A DNA stretch of 64,000 nucleotides from Alnus glutinosa (Eukaryota > Streptophyta > Magnoliopsida > Fagales > Betulaceae), in contig NC_084886.1 of NCBI RefSeq assembly GCF_958979055.1, positions 18,472,654 through 18,536,653 of the forward strand, in the 5' to 3' direction. The first letter of the stretch is position 1; every line of letters begins with the position of its first letter. Below the pieces are notes generated by a model that searched no databases, was not told where the DNA came from, and worked only from the letters and a program-made list of their open reading frames with translations. The translations under genes were made by a program, and so were the position numbers. Below, piece by piece: positions 21,790-37,346 of this stretch.

Positions 21790-23731
21790 CAATCATTCGA
21801 AGGTTGTCGTATACTACTAAGAAAGTACATCCCACGCATTTGGTGTTTACGTCATATCGTACCATGAACGTTCGAGTCGTACATCGATTGATCGTGAAAA
21901 CCCTAATAGTACACGAACGTTCGACAGATGACAGTACTACAAAAATCAAATCATCCTTATCCTCAAAACCTATTTTTCCTATAAATATGATCCCTTTTGC
22001 CCCTTCAGACACAATCCCTCTCCCAGGCCTCCTATAACCCCATTTCCTAGAGAGAGATATTTTAGAGAGAGAATGAGGAGCTTTAGAGGTTGTTTCACCC
22101 TCACTAAGATAAACCTTGATGCCTAAACTCGTTTTTCATATTATTAGTACTCAATCGTTATGATTTATTGTGTTTTTACAAGTTTTAAGCACACCATAGT
22201 GAGTGTTATAAATTGTTCATTTTAAAAGAAAATGGTTTAATTTTTTTTTAAATCAATTTTAATTTCAACGATCAATCACATTGATATGTTTTAACATATT
22301 TTTATTAGGCTATTAGAAGCTTTGGTTAAAGATTGATACGTTTTGGGTAGAAGTTTTGGGTCGTTCATTCATTTTAGTACCATTCGAAACGTTCGATAGT
22401 CCCTAGCCAAACATTCGATACTCGTAGAACGAACGATTGATGCTAAGGCTGAATGTTTGAAGAAACTCAAAATCACTGATTTAGGATTTTTAATAATGAT
22501 TTAGTGCATCTAATTCTTCATTAGGGTCTTACGTGCTTAGCTTAGACTTTTGAGTGATTATTTATAATATAGGATGTGCATCACAATGGAAATCAAAGAT
22601 GTCCGAACTTATAGATGGGCAGACGAGGTAAGTAAATACTTACAAAAACTGGTCTCACTTTAACGTGCGATATGTCAACGGATTGAGTATGCTTTATTTT
22701 CCTTAATAATATCCATGAGCCTGCTAATTTTTATAACATATTTATAATTGTTTCAAGACGAGTATTACTTATTTTATGATTACAATAAATGAACTATAAT
22801 CACATCGTATGACATACTACACCAGTACGTGCGGTAAGATGGCCATGGGCTTTCTATTTGGGCTTGACCCTATGGTCACATAGGGTACTTTGATGTTATG
22901 ATGAGCTTTGGATCCAATGATTGTTTTGTGACCGGCACACCATTTACGAATGGGGGTTACAATTATTGCGTTACTCGTAACGTGGGCTACCTGAAGTCGA
23001 ACTTGGTTGGACTGCTAGTATATGATGGTATGCTCACAATATCCATGTCACCGATGTTATAGTACAGGTCACTCGGGACAGCCTCAATCTTGCCGGGAAG
23101 TGGTTAATATCATGGGTGGCTTTTACGGAGAACAACTATGACCTAATATCTATATATATATATATTACATATTTTCTCTACATTAAAATATTAGTACTTG
23201 TCATTGGAATTAAACTATCAATTATTAAAAACAAACTACTTTTTTTTTGGCGTAATAACGGAGGCAATATACATCATTTTGTGAAAAACAAAAAACCCAA
23301 GTTTATATTTCCATAGTCATTAAAAGTCACTTAAGGCTTATAAGATAACAAGTTTTGTAATGATTTATTAACTAAGTCGTAAACTTACGTGATTATTTTC
23401 CTTTCCCCATGAAACACCTCGGTGTTTACAATTTAGTAGGTTACCAATATTTAGAACGAAAGATTCGCTAGGATGAAGACTCCAATTGAATGGCTCGCAG
23501 TAGTATGTTTGGTTTATTTAAGTCCTATTAGAGAATTATATTGGAAGCTCTAAGTTTGTAATCGATAATACGTTAAGAGATGATTAAACTTAATAATCTG
23601 ATATCATGATTTCCGCTTTCTGCATACCTTTACTTTGATAAGATTATAGGTAATTGAACAAGTCAATTACCAGTTAATTGATTTGGAGGAATCGTCAGTA
23701 AATACAATAACATAATTTTGGGCTCATTACA
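21790..23731. mobile_element. long LTR-like repeat, unit A (fossil)
   Basis: It ends in 'ctcattaca' and matches 37347-38872 and 43410-44297. It includes a TATA-like 'cctataaatatga' at about 21978 and a block around 22880-23100 that I know from long plant LTRs ('gaccggcacacc' type). No coding domain was seen. The left border is uncertain. It is carried as part of the peroxidase duplication unit. Confidence 0.4.
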
Positions 23732-25753
23732 CGATGGCCTATATTAGCCCCCTTCTTGCCCCGCCTATGATATGGAGTAAAGGATTGGTGAAGACAATGC
23801 TTAGATTTGGTGTGTTTTTTACATGAAAAAACACTAGGTAGACTAATCTCGTTCAAACAATAGGGTTCATGTTTGAACAAGACGGCCCTTGAATGCCTTG
23901 TAACCATGATTGAAAACCACTAAAATGTGTCAATCACATAGTGCCTCGTTCGAACCCACAATCACAGCCCGCTCAAACAAGATTGTCTAGGGTTGAAAAA
24001 TATGTTTTTTTTTTTTCCAAAGGAAAGAGGAAGTTTTAGGAATTTAGGAAGATAGGTTTCAGAAGGAGGTTCAGAGAAGTTTAAGAGTAAAGCAAAAATT
24101 AGGATATTAGTAAGTTGGAACCCTGACTAACGTAATAAACTTTAAGCAGTTTTTAACCAAGACGATTATCATTGGGTAATAACGAAAGAGTTCGCTACTA
24201 TGGCATTTGAAGTGTGATCAACTGTAACAATGGAACAACAATGATCACCATAGGTTTTTCTTTTACGACAAGTAGTAGTCTTGCACCACGAAGCATTGCA
24301 ACTAATTAATAGGGAGTTTTATTTCCAGTTTATTCTCGGCTTAGTTAAATTCTTAGTCACATTCCACATACAATTACATGTTCTTAGGGTAATATCGAAG
24401 TGGCTATATATAAAAACTTAAACTGTATCTCTCTAATGAGGAAGAAAGTTGTTTGTTTTTAAATGAAGAGGGGAATTAATAGAAGGAATCTCATTGCAAT
24501 TAACAAACGGTAAAATTTTCCTTTTTACAATTGCAGTAATTTGAGGGGAAAAAAACAAGAAAAAGAATTAAGAACCCAAAAATGACAAGTCAGAGGAAAG
24601 ATAAAACAACATAAAGTACTCCTAAGTGTTTGAGAAATAGCATTTTTAACTTGTTGACAACACTGTAGATCCTTCTTATCCGCCTACCTGAGCTAGTAAC
24701 GTTTGGGTGTTGAATTTTTTAGAATTAGAATTTAATTCTAATTCACTGCCCGAATCTCGAGGTTTGACTTTGTGAGATAAAATTTGAAAAAGTTAAATAA
24801 AATATAATTTGTTTTGAGAAAAGTAGAATTGAATCTTGATTCAATTCCATACCCAAATGAACCATCAATAGGTTCAATTTTTCACTCATTTTAATCATGG
24901 TAGAGGCAAGATTAGACTTAAAAGTGGCAAAGGTGAGGCTTGGATTTGGGATGTTTTTTACATCGGAAAACACTAGGTAGTGTATTCTTGTCCGAACTGT
25001 ATGGTTCATGTTTGAGGGAGACGAGCCTTGACAGCCTTGTAACCACAGTTGAAGACCATTAGAACATGTCAATCACAGAGCCTACTGTTCGAACCTACAA
25101 TCTCAAGCTGCTTGAACAAGATTGACCAGGGTTGAAAACTACAGATTTTTTTTCCAAGGAAAGAGGAAGTTTTAGGGAATTTAGGAAGACAGGTTTCGAA
25201 AGGAGGTTCGAATAAGTTTAGGAGTAAAGTAAAAATTAGGGTATTGGTAAGTTGGAACCCTGACTAACATAACAATTTTAAGCAGTTTTTTACAAAGACG
25301 ATTATCATAGGGTAATAACAGAGAGTTTAGTGCTTAGGCGTTTGGAGTGTGATCAACTGTAACAATGTAATAACAATTATCACCATAGGTTTCTCTCTTA
25401 TAACAAGTGGTAGTCTTGCACCAGGAAGCATTGCAACTAATTAACAAGGCGTTTTATTTCTAGTTTATTCTAGGCATAGTAAAATGCTTAGCCATGTTAA
25501 TTCCTTGAACAATTACATACTTGTTGGGTAATATCGAAATATATCTCTCCAACGAGGATGAAAGTTGTTTGTTTCTAAAGGAATGCGGGATTTAGTACAA
25601 GGAATCTCATTACAATTAACAAACTATAAAATTTCCCTTTTTACAATTGCAATAATTTGAAGAAAAAAAAAACAATTAATAACAAAAAAATGACAAACTG
25701 GAGGAACGAAACAAGTTTTATACTCTTAAGTGTTTGAGAAATAGCATCTTTAA
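23732..25753 (-). pseudogene. repeated 3' modules of peroxidase copy 1, with C-terminal relic
   Basis: The minus strand at about 24653-24930 carries the last ~35 peroxidase codons (MIKMSE), broken by a MITE. The true gene end lies 1103 bp further right. A spacer-only module precedes it at about 23780-24640. Each module contains the 'aaaacactaggta' block and the block with 'cttgcaccacgaagcattgc'. The relic has no upstream exons and cannot code for an enzyme. Confidence 0.75.
24702..24857. mobile_element. 156-bp MITE in the peroxidase C-terminal relic
   Basis: Ends 'tttgggt' and 'acccaaa' bound an AT-rich foldback with 'gaattagaatttaattc' and 'gaattgaatcttgattcaa' palindromic words. The sister relics at 31078, 39528 and 46138 lack it, so it came after the duplication. 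Confidence 0.7.
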
Positions 25754-27182
<1,429 letters not shown>

Positions 27183-27186
27183 TCAA

Positions 27187-27194
27187 TTTATATA
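27187..27194 (-). promoter_or_regulatory. TATA box, peroxidase copy 1
   Basis: Reads TATATAAA on the minus strand, about 104 bp before the ATG at 27083. The same element is kept in copies 2-4. Confidence 0.7.
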
Positions 27195-27367
27195 CAGCAC
27201 AAATATGGGATACAGTTTGTCTGGGTCACTACTTTCGGCAAAAATTAACGCGCAATTGCCACTCTCAGGCTAGCTTGATGACTACTTCTCCTTTGAACAT
27301 TCTTAGCTCTTAACTACATATAATAAAATAAGAATACAAGTCAATGATAAAATTCTTTACGTTATAA

Positions 27368-27373
27368 TATATC

Positions 27374-27427
<54 letters not shown>
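27368..27427. repeat. compound TA/GA microsatellite upstream of copy 1
   Basis: A run of ta units followed by ga units about 290 bp upstream of the ATG. Equivalent tracts lie at 33438-33503 and 41849-41937. Copy 4 lacks it. Confidence 0.9.
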
Positions 27428-27429
<2 letters not shown>

Positions 27430-28560
27430 CATATATGCACAAAGTTCTCGTAGATGTAAGTTTGAACTGGCTCCTTGGCATGCAGTTGGAGCCCGATCCG
27501 AAGAGTTCAAAGTTTGAAATTTTGGACCAAAATTAATGCAGTAGGGCCTTACAATTAAAATGGTCGGCAGGCTTGATTTGTTCTCTTCTCTTTGTCTGTA
27601 CGTGATGACGGCAGCCCACGTTAAACAGTACTTACGTTTTGTTTTTAAACTTACTGCTACAATTTTAATATTATTTTCATGGAAAGGAGATGATGAGAAA
27701 ATTGTTGGCAAGTACTTGGCTGGTACAAATTAATACAGTTAGGGGGGAGAGGCTATGATTAATTAATATTTTTCACTCCTCCAGCAAAAAGAAAATGGAG
27801 AAAAAAGTACTGTTAGATTTTGTTAATTATTATTCAAACCGTTTAGGTCGATCAATTAAAAATTTACAATACTTAATCTTAATCTTAAAATTTATTTTTG
27901 TAGGACAGTATGTGTAGCATTTGATCATTGGTACGTAAAACGCATGGTGGTCAAAGAATCACGACTTTTGGCTATTACTTTTCTTTTTTTTTCCTAATAA
28001 ATAAAAAAGTGTTTCTATTCATCAAGCCTACGGAAACTTTCCACTGTCATTTAAGTCTTTGGCCAATATTCAGCCAGCGACAATTTCAAGTTGATCAATA
28101 ATATATATATTGTCAATGATATATAAGGTAGTTGCAGGTAATTTAAAAGCAATATAATTTGTGGAGAAGAGAAATTAATGATGAGGCATGAAAGTTTGAA
28201 ATCCGATCCCGGCCTGCCAAATAATCATACATTAATTATCCCACAATCACATGCATCTTAATGTTTCAAATATTAATAACTGGAAAATTGCAGCAGCAAA
28301 GTCTGAAAATTGTAGCTATATATATATATATATATCTCCGATTACTTTACGTACTCTTCTTTTACCGTGGATTCAAAAGTCTATTCAGTTCAGCCTTCCG
28401 GATTCCTCAACCCTAAAACCGTGTGCGACGTCTTTAGCTTAGCTTGTTAGAAAATCATATTTTTCTATTCTAGACAGTCTTGTTTGAAATTTGTTCGGAC
28501 AGAACTTCTAACGGTACTGCATTTTGAGTATACCCTAAACACTTCTGTTTGAACGGCCAT
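27430..28560. repeat. conserved upstream flank of peroxidase copy 1
   Basis: This non-coding DNA is largely collinear with 33506-34680 and 41940-43100. Small indels separate the copies. Homology fades near 28545. It holds any distal regulatory DNA that the copies share. Confidence 0.7.
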
Positions 28561-28611
28561 TACATAAAAAAGAAATAAAAGAACAAAAAAGAAAAGAAGA
28601 GAAAAGACCCA

Positions 28612-28870
28612 CACTACAAAAGAAAAAGCACTTCTTGGCATTAATAACAAATGGTATCTTTTCTATTGTGGCACATTGTTGGAACATGGCTGGTAACAAA
28701 AGAATCATTTATGGCGTTTTACAATGCGCCAAGAATGTACAACTTTCTTGACACATAATTTTATTTGCCAAGAAAATTGTAAATTTATTTATTTATTTTA
28801 CATTTAAATGTGTCAGAATATTATAATTTAATGGCATATAAATTAAAATTCCTGCCATTTAGGCATATGC
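28612..28870. mobile_element. CACTA-like terminal fragment
   Basis: It opens with 'cactacaaaagaaaaagc', a typical CACTA terminus, followed by scattered 'tggca' and 'gtggcac' words. No matching right terminus was found. It directly adjoins hAT relic B. Confidence 0.45.
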
Positions 28871-28879
28871 CAGAATGTT

Positions 28880-30955
28880 TACTTTGTTAACATGCATTTC
28901 TCAACAAATTTTTCAACTTCTTTTTCTCTATTCTATAGGTAGATATACAATTTTTTACAGTTGCACTGGATATATTTTGCCAATAAGGTGTGTTAGCTCT
29001 CATAAACTTGTTAAACAAAACATGTTCCATTTGCATAAAATGATACTCGTGGTAAAGTATCATATGAGAAGCAAGCTCTCTTATATTCTTATGATTATAA
29101 GAAAAATTTGAATTGGAGCTCGCATTGCCACCATCAGAATCGAATGTAAGCACCTTCTGCTTCTTGTTAGCTGCTATGTGTGGAATACAGTTATTCAAGT
29201 GCCTACAAAATTGAGTTGTGGCGCCCGAACTAGAAATGCCAATGATGGATTTATAGTGAATGCATTGAGCTTTCTTAACACCAGATTGCACTACTTCCTT
29301 AAAGTCCTTCTAAATTGGAGAAATCATCTTCCTTGGTTTCCTTTCATAAGCATGCTTTTGAGGATCATCCTCTTGGACCTCCTCAGCCACAAAAGCACCT
29401 TAATTCCCCAATGAGGACAACGTTTCCACCAGGACCACCACTATCAAGTGATTCAAGACTTTCATATCCTTCATCATCCGATGTGATATTCATGAGATTT
29501 AGGTTCACATCAAGTGAACCTTCATCTCCATGGGCAATGGCTACCAGCTCGTCCATGGACAGTTTTTTAGTAATTGACTGCATTAGAATAATAAACACAA
29601 ACATACACAGAGCATTAAATAAAAATAATGAATAATAAATCAAATAAAAATATTTAAATAGCATCATATTCATACTACAAATTAAATGGTAAATGATAAA
29701 CAACATCAGCTTGTGTCATTTTTCCCGATTTTTCTAGAACCCAAACAGAGACAGAGAGTTGAAAAAAAAAATCATAGTGTTTTATACAGAGCATTAAATA
29801 AAAAAGAAACTATAATAAATCAAACTTAAATATTTAAATAGCATCGTACTGCAAATTAAATGATAAACGATAAACAACATCATATAAGATTGTATCCTTA
29901 CACCTTAGGGAAACAGTTTCTCAGAATCCAAACAGAGACATAGAAATAGAATTGAAAGAAAAAAAAAAATCATAGTATATATATGGTATTATACTAGTTA
30001 CAAAGAAGTTGAAAGAACCCAAACATTTTTCTCATTGTATATCAAACAACTGAAACAAATCAAATAAGGAAAAAGCTTTCTTGAAATATATATATATCTT
30101 TTGTCTTTATTTTCTGAAAAAAAAAAAAAAATCATGGATAAATGAGAAAAAATGATTTTTTTTTTTTTTTCTTTCCCTTTCTCGATTATCATAAGACCCA
30201 AAGCTTAGGGCAAGAGTAATGGTGAGAAAGAGTCAAAGAAGATGAACAAGATCACAAGATAGGCTAAAAGAATGAAGGAGAAAGAGAGATTAACCAAACA
30301 AATCGTAACGCCTATGAGATTTTTGGAGAAAGCACTCAAATCTCAGAGTTCTTTCTACAAGAGAGTAATCGAACTGAGTAACAAAGAACAAATAACAAAC
30401 AAAAAAAAATGAAATATTTATATAACCCATAAGATGATGAAGCTGAAGCGTGCGATTGTCGTCCTCATACTCCAGATTTGACTGCCAAATCGTAGAGGTG
30501 AACCTTCGAGATCTAGTTCTACAGAGAGAAGATGAGAGAGGTTGGATTCTTGAGGAAAAGCTGCTGGCGGTGACGGATAGAGACGCTTGTAAAAGAGAGG
30601 CATATCAAATCTCATTGAATGTAGGATGTGGGTAGTTGAGGGCAATAAGTGCTTTAGTCTGTTGAGGTGAGAAACCAAAGAGTTGAGAAGATGAGTGAGT
30701 GGTGAGAGTCTCGAAGACTCTTCAAGTCTTCTTTAAGCGTGAAACACTGAAACCTCTAAAAACTAAAAATATCTTGCTTTTCATCTTTATTTGGCTGTGA
30801 AGATCCAATGGCCAAATAAATGATGCTTTTCGAATTTCAATCTTGTTTGGCTGTCGGTGTCTGTCGATGAATCTCGAGGTCTATTGAAATTTGGAGAAAG
30901 TTAGAAACCAAAGAGGCTAACAAGTTAACACTTAACGACAATTAAGTGTCTAACT
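28880..30955 (-). mobile_element. hAT transposon relic B with BED-type zinc-finger remnant
   Basis: The minus-strand translation includes SSGATTQFCRHLNNC, the BED zinc-finger end typical of hAT transposases, followed by ELASHMILYHEYHFMQMEH and ATVKNCISTYRIEKKKLKNL, the start of the transposase core. An upstream N-terminal leader (MDELVAIAHGDEGSLDVNLN) lies near 29560. The rest of the catalytic core is missing, and the frame is broken between the leader and the finger. Relic A shares about 1.2 kb with it. Confidence 0.75.
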
Positions 30956-30992
30956 ATCTAAGACAAATAGTCTTTTAGTTGATAGATTTTAA

Positions 30993-30997
<5 letters not shown>

Positions 30998-31039
<42 letters not shown>
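30998..31039. repeat. TA microsatellite
   Basis: About 20 ta units at the junction between hAT relic B and the 3' module of peroxidase copy 2. Confidence 0.9.
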
Positions 31040-31042
<3 letters not shown>

Positions 31043-31793
31043 ACTCCTAAGTGTTTGAGAAATAGCATTTTTAACTTGTTGACAACACTGTAGATCATTC
31101 TTATTTGCCCAGCTGAGCCTGTAAGAGGTTCAATTTCACTCATTTTAATCATGGCAAAGGCAAAATTAGACTTAAAAGTGGCAAAGGAGATGCTTAGATT
31201 TGAGGTGTTTTTTACATCGGAAAACACTAGGTAGTGTAATCTCGTCCGAACCGTATGGTTCATGTTTGAATGAGACGAGCCCTGACATCCTTGTAACCAC
31301 AATTGAAAACCATTAGAACATGTCAATCACAGAGCCCATCGTTCGAACCTACAATCGCAAGCCGCTTGAACAAGATTGACCGGGGTTGAAAACTATAGTT
31401 TTTTTCCCAAGGAAAGAGGAAGTTTTAGGGAATTTAGGCATATAGGTTTCGGAAGGAGGTTCAAATAAGTTTAGAAATAAAGTAACAATTTAGGTATTGG
31501 TAAGTTGGAACCCTAACTAACATAACAATTTTAAGCAGTTTTTTACAAAGACGATTATCATAGGATAATAACAAAGAGTTTAGTGCTTTGGCGTTTGGAG
31601 CGTCATCAACTGTAACAATGTAATAACAATTATCACCATAGGTTTCTCATTACAATTAACAAACTGTAAAATTTCCCTTTTTACAATTGCAATAATTCAA
31701 AAAAAAAACAATTAATAACAAAAACATGACATACTGGAGGAACGAAACAAGTTGCATACTCCTAAGTGTTTGAGAAATAGCATTTTTAACTAG
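31040..31793 (-). pseudogene. 3' module with C-terminal relic behind peroxidase copy 2
   Basis: The minus strand at about 31078-31185 reads [19 protein letters not shown], a duplicate of the last ~35 codons. It lies 718 bp from the true gene end. Its spacer has the shared 'cactaggtagtgtaatctcg' block. No other exons are attached. Confidence 0.75.
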
Positions 31794-33276
<1,483 letters not shown>

Positions 33277-33438
33277 CAGAGCACAAATATGGGATACAGT
33301 TTGTCTGGGTCACTACTTTCGGCGAAAATTAACGCGCAATTGCCACTCTCAGGCTTGATGACTACTTCTCCTTTGAACATTCTTAGCTCTTAACTACATA
33401 TAATAAAATAAGAATAAAAGTCAAATGATAAAATTCTT

Positions 33439-33504
<66 letters not shown>

Positions 33505-33505
33505 T

Positions 33506-34680
33506 ACATGCACAAAATTCTCGTAGATGTACGTTTGAACTGGCTCCTTGGCATGCAGTTGGGAGCTCCGAATAGTTCAAAGTTTGAAATTTTGGACCAA
33601 AATTAATGCAGTAGGGCATTATAGTTAAAATGGTCGGTAGGCTTGATTTGTTCTCGTCTCTTTTTCTGTAGGTGATGACGGCAGCCCGCCTTAAAAAGTT
33701 ATGTTTTGTTTTTAAATTTGCGGCTACAATTTTAATATTATTTTCATGGAAATTAAGGTGATGGTGAGAAAATTGTTGGCAAGTGCTTGGCTGGTACAAA
33801 TTAGTACGTACAGTTATTGGGGAGAGGTTATATATGGTTAATTCCTAATTTTCTCGATCTCCTCGAGAAAAAAGTACTGGTAGATTTTGTTAATTATTAT
33901 TCAAAGCGTTAAGGTCGATCAATTACAATACTTAAATCTTAATCTTCAAATTTATTTTTGTATGACAGTATGAGTAGCTAGCATTTGATCATTGGCACGT
34001 AAAACACATGGTGGTCTAAGCTAAGAATCACGACTTTTGGCTATTACCCTTCTTTCTTTTTTTCCTAGCTAATAAATAAAAAAGTGTTTTAATTCAGCAG
34101 GCCTACCGACACTTTCCACTGTCATTTAAGTCTTTGGCCAATATTTAGCCATGCAGCGACAATTTCAAGTTGATCATTAATATATATATTGTCAATGATA
34201 TATAAGGTAGTTGCAGGTAATTTAAAAGCAATATAATTTGTGGGGAAGAGAAATGATGAGGCATGAAAGTTTGAAATCCGATCCCTGCCTGCCAAATAAT
34301 CATACATTATCCCACATGCATCTTAATGTTTCAAATTAAATATTAGTTACTGGAAAATTGTAGCCACAAAGTCTGAAGATTGTAGCATGCAGTGGTGTCT
34401 AAACTGTAAAGGTAACAAATTATATAGCCAATTACTTTACGTACTCTTCTTTATTTGTGGATTCAAAAGTCTATATATTCAGCCTCTTGCGGATTAATTC
34501 CTCAACTCTAAAGCCGTGTACGACGTCGTCTCTTTAATTAGCTCCTTAGAAATTAAACCATATTTTTCTATTCTAGGCAGTCCTGTTTGAAACTCTTGTT
34601 CGGACACAACTTCAATTCTAACATGATGGGTATTGTAGTCTAAGTAAACCCTAAACTCTTTCATAAGTCACAAGTATGTT
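33506..34680. repeat. conserved upstream flank of peroxidase copy 2
   Basis: Nearly identical to 41940-43090 and closely related to 27430-28545. No gene is present. Confidence 0.75.
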
Positions 34681-34828
34681 TAATTATATCTCCTAGTTAT
34701 TTATTATCGCTCATTTAACAACAAAGGAATCTAACTTTTGTTATCATGGTTGGGTATTGTGGGCACCAACTATTAAATTTCATACAGTTAGTCAACTTTT
34801 TTTTTTTGTAAATTAATTGCCTTGTAAT

Positions 34829-34977
34829 TAGGGACGGATTTAGGGGGCTGGGGCCGTATAGGCCATCCCCACCCCCACCCCCAAATTCCAAAAAGAAAAA
34901 AAAAAAAATAATAAAAAAAAAAAAAAAATTAGCCTACTAACCCTTGCCCATAAAAGCATCTGGCTCTGTCCCTGATA
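34829..34977. mobile_element. short hAT-like element
   Basis: Ends 'tagggacgga' and 'ctctgtccct' resemble hAT terminal repeats of the CAGGGRCGGA type. The interior is C-rich and A-rich, without coding capacity. A sister copy lies at 43254-43392 at the matching place in the next unit, so it was present before the unit duplicated. The 8-bp target duplication was not resolved. Confidence 0.5.
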
Positions 34978-35059
34978 ATATTCCTATATATATATATATA
35001 TTAGGGTCTTTCTCTTCTTTATTTGTTATTTTCTATTTTCCTTAATTTCTTTTTCAATC

Positions 35060-36420
35060 TTCAATTCTCAATTTTTACTATTTTCATATCCTGTCAAAAC
35101 AATTTTAGTTCTGCCTAGCGTCATTTTTGCTAAAATTGGTGATTTTTAATCTAGTAGGGAATTGCTAAAATCAGTGATTTTGATGTGATTGTGAAAGGGG
35201 AAATCAATTTTAGCTTATTGTTAATTGCAAGGTGTTGGTTTATTTTATTGGTTACATTCTGTTGACAAAAACACTACCTTATCAGGAACATTGTAATTCA
35301 ATAAGACTTTCAGAATATTATTGCAAGATTATTAATCAAGAAAGGAAATGGTTGAACAAGGAAAGATCTAAAGTATTTATCAAGAAAGGCAAGTCCATGT
35401 TGAAGAAAGAATCTCTGAAGACTTTTCAAAATCAGCAAAGTCGGTTTTCCTGCAGACCATCCGAATGGCCAAAATCAGCGTCCAGACGCCAGTCACAGAA
35501 AGTCAATGTTCGATACTTGTTCGGATGGCCCATCGAACGTGAACCACAGAGAGCTCCTGTTCGCTACCTGTCCTAACGTACGGCCCAGTGGATGCTAACC
35601 ACCTCGCACCCGTTTGCAAGGATGTCCAGATGCAAAAGTGAAGACAACGGACGAAGAAGATTTTCCTTGCGACCGTCCGGAAGCTAGGTCAAGCCGTCCG
35701 GACACCCTTCAGCAAAACATAGGGTTTGTTGTTGCCCGTCCGGACGCTCAAAGTCCTGTCCCGACGCCGCCAAGTAAAAATCCAAATTTTAGCAGAATTA
35801 GAATTTCTGAAGCCTATTTAAAGGGGCTTCTTGGCATTGTTTATTTAAGAATTCCTGAGAGAATTCCAGTGTGCTAAGAGAAGATTTATTAGGCATAAAA
35901 GTTATATATATCTCTCTTAGAGTTTATTTTGTGTTGTAACCGCTCAACCGTTTGAAGTCTAACTAGAGAGGAGCTATAGTTAATGGATCAATTGAAGAAA
36001 CTCTACATACAGGTCTGGTAGAGAGGCGCTCAAGTATAGGTACTTGTTAGAGTTCAAGGTATGACTACTGCAAAGGTATTGTAAGTACGAATGTCCTGTA
36101 ACTAGCTATTTCTACTGATAGTTGATTTCCTGGGTTTGACTGCCCCGGAATGGTTTTTCTCTTTGGTACAAAGAGTTTCCACTTCGTAACTAAATATCTG
36201 TGTCTATCTCTTTATTGCTTTACATATTTGGTTGCATGCTTGGTTGCGGTTAATATTAGGAGTCTAATTTTATTTTCACAGGGAATTAGTTTTGGGGAGT
36301 TAGAGATGTCCAATTCTATGATCTTAGGCACTTGGGACTAAAGAACGTCGTAGTCTTGGGGACTCTTTGTGGAGTTCCTTCTACAGGTAGAATATTTTGT
36401 GCATTCAAGAGTTCTGTTTC
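35060..36420 (+). mobile_element. copia-type (SIRE-like) LTR remnant (fossil)
   Basis: Words such as 'gtttgactgccccggaatgg' and 'gtacaaagagtttccacttc', and the run of 'ccgtccgga' motifs (35450-35770), match features I know from long LTRs of SIRE-type copia elements. No gag-pol region is attached, so it is a solo or truncated LTR. The borders are approximate. Confidence 0.45.
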
Positions 36421-36869
36421 TTAATTTATTTGCGTGCTTTCTTTTCTTTTTGTAACTACTCCCATATCTAGAGCCAATTTAAAATGCTGGTAAGCTTAAT
36501 TAATTATGTAAATACTCTTAAAGTAGGGGACATGAATCTCTTGTTGTCCATGCCCATGCTATTCTCTCAAAGATGCTAAAGACTAAGACATGCATTATCA
36601 GGATCAACTCTATTTTGTGAGACTAGCTAGTTAAGTGTAGCATTCAAAATTACAAACATTGATTAATCAAGAATGAAGAGAGTAATCTCATAATAGAATT
36701 TTTTACAATATAAATCACGAAGACAGATTATATATGCTTGCATTGCATCCCAAATTAGAGTTGTTTCAGTTTCAACATTAATTAGTTTGCCTGCTTAAGC
36801 TTTTGCTTACTAACTATTTAGGAATCTTATAAAGGTAGAATATTGTTGCTTTTGTAAATGGATGGATAT
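36421..36869. other. AT-rich DNA without a recognised feature
   Basis: Nothing was identified between the LTR remnant and the left edge of the next duplicated unit. Confidence 0.4.
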
Positions 36870-37346
36870 GACAGATGAAAAAAATTTGGTTTGGATCTTT
36901 ACTAATTACATAATAAATAATTCACAAAATTAATTATAAACTAAATTAATCCTCAAAATTAATTTACAAATATAAAAAACTAACATTAAAAAGAAAAAGA
37001 AGCAATATCATTACGACATTATCAATATTCAATAATCATAATCTTTGAATTACAAGAAGTTGCTTAGGATTATGAATTGAGCTTAAAAAATTAACATAAA
37101 ATATGGTTCTGAGTTGAGTGACTTTGATCTGCCTTAGGGTTGCAACGTTGCTATTATGACTTCTATGTTTAGAGGTGTAGCACCCACTTGAAGTTCTGTT
37201 TCTAATTGTGTTGGAGTGTTGCTGTGTTGGGTTTTACGGTGTTTGACATAGAACATGCTTGCTTTATATATAGACAGCTTTTTTTTTATTTTGCTACAGT
37301 TTGCCTTGGCCAATAGGCCAAGTCCTTTAATGGCAAGACCAAGCCA
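36870..37346. repeat. left edge of the duplication unit of copy 3
   Basis: Collinear with 19510-20090. At 37347 it jumps directly to DNA equivalent to about 22285 in unit A, so about 2.2 kb present in unit A, including its CACTA, is absent here. Confidence 0.7.

Noticed and set aside
28887-29291. Host zinc-finger gene
   Set aside because: The BED-type finger and the following segment match hAT transposases. The frame is broken and the core is missing.
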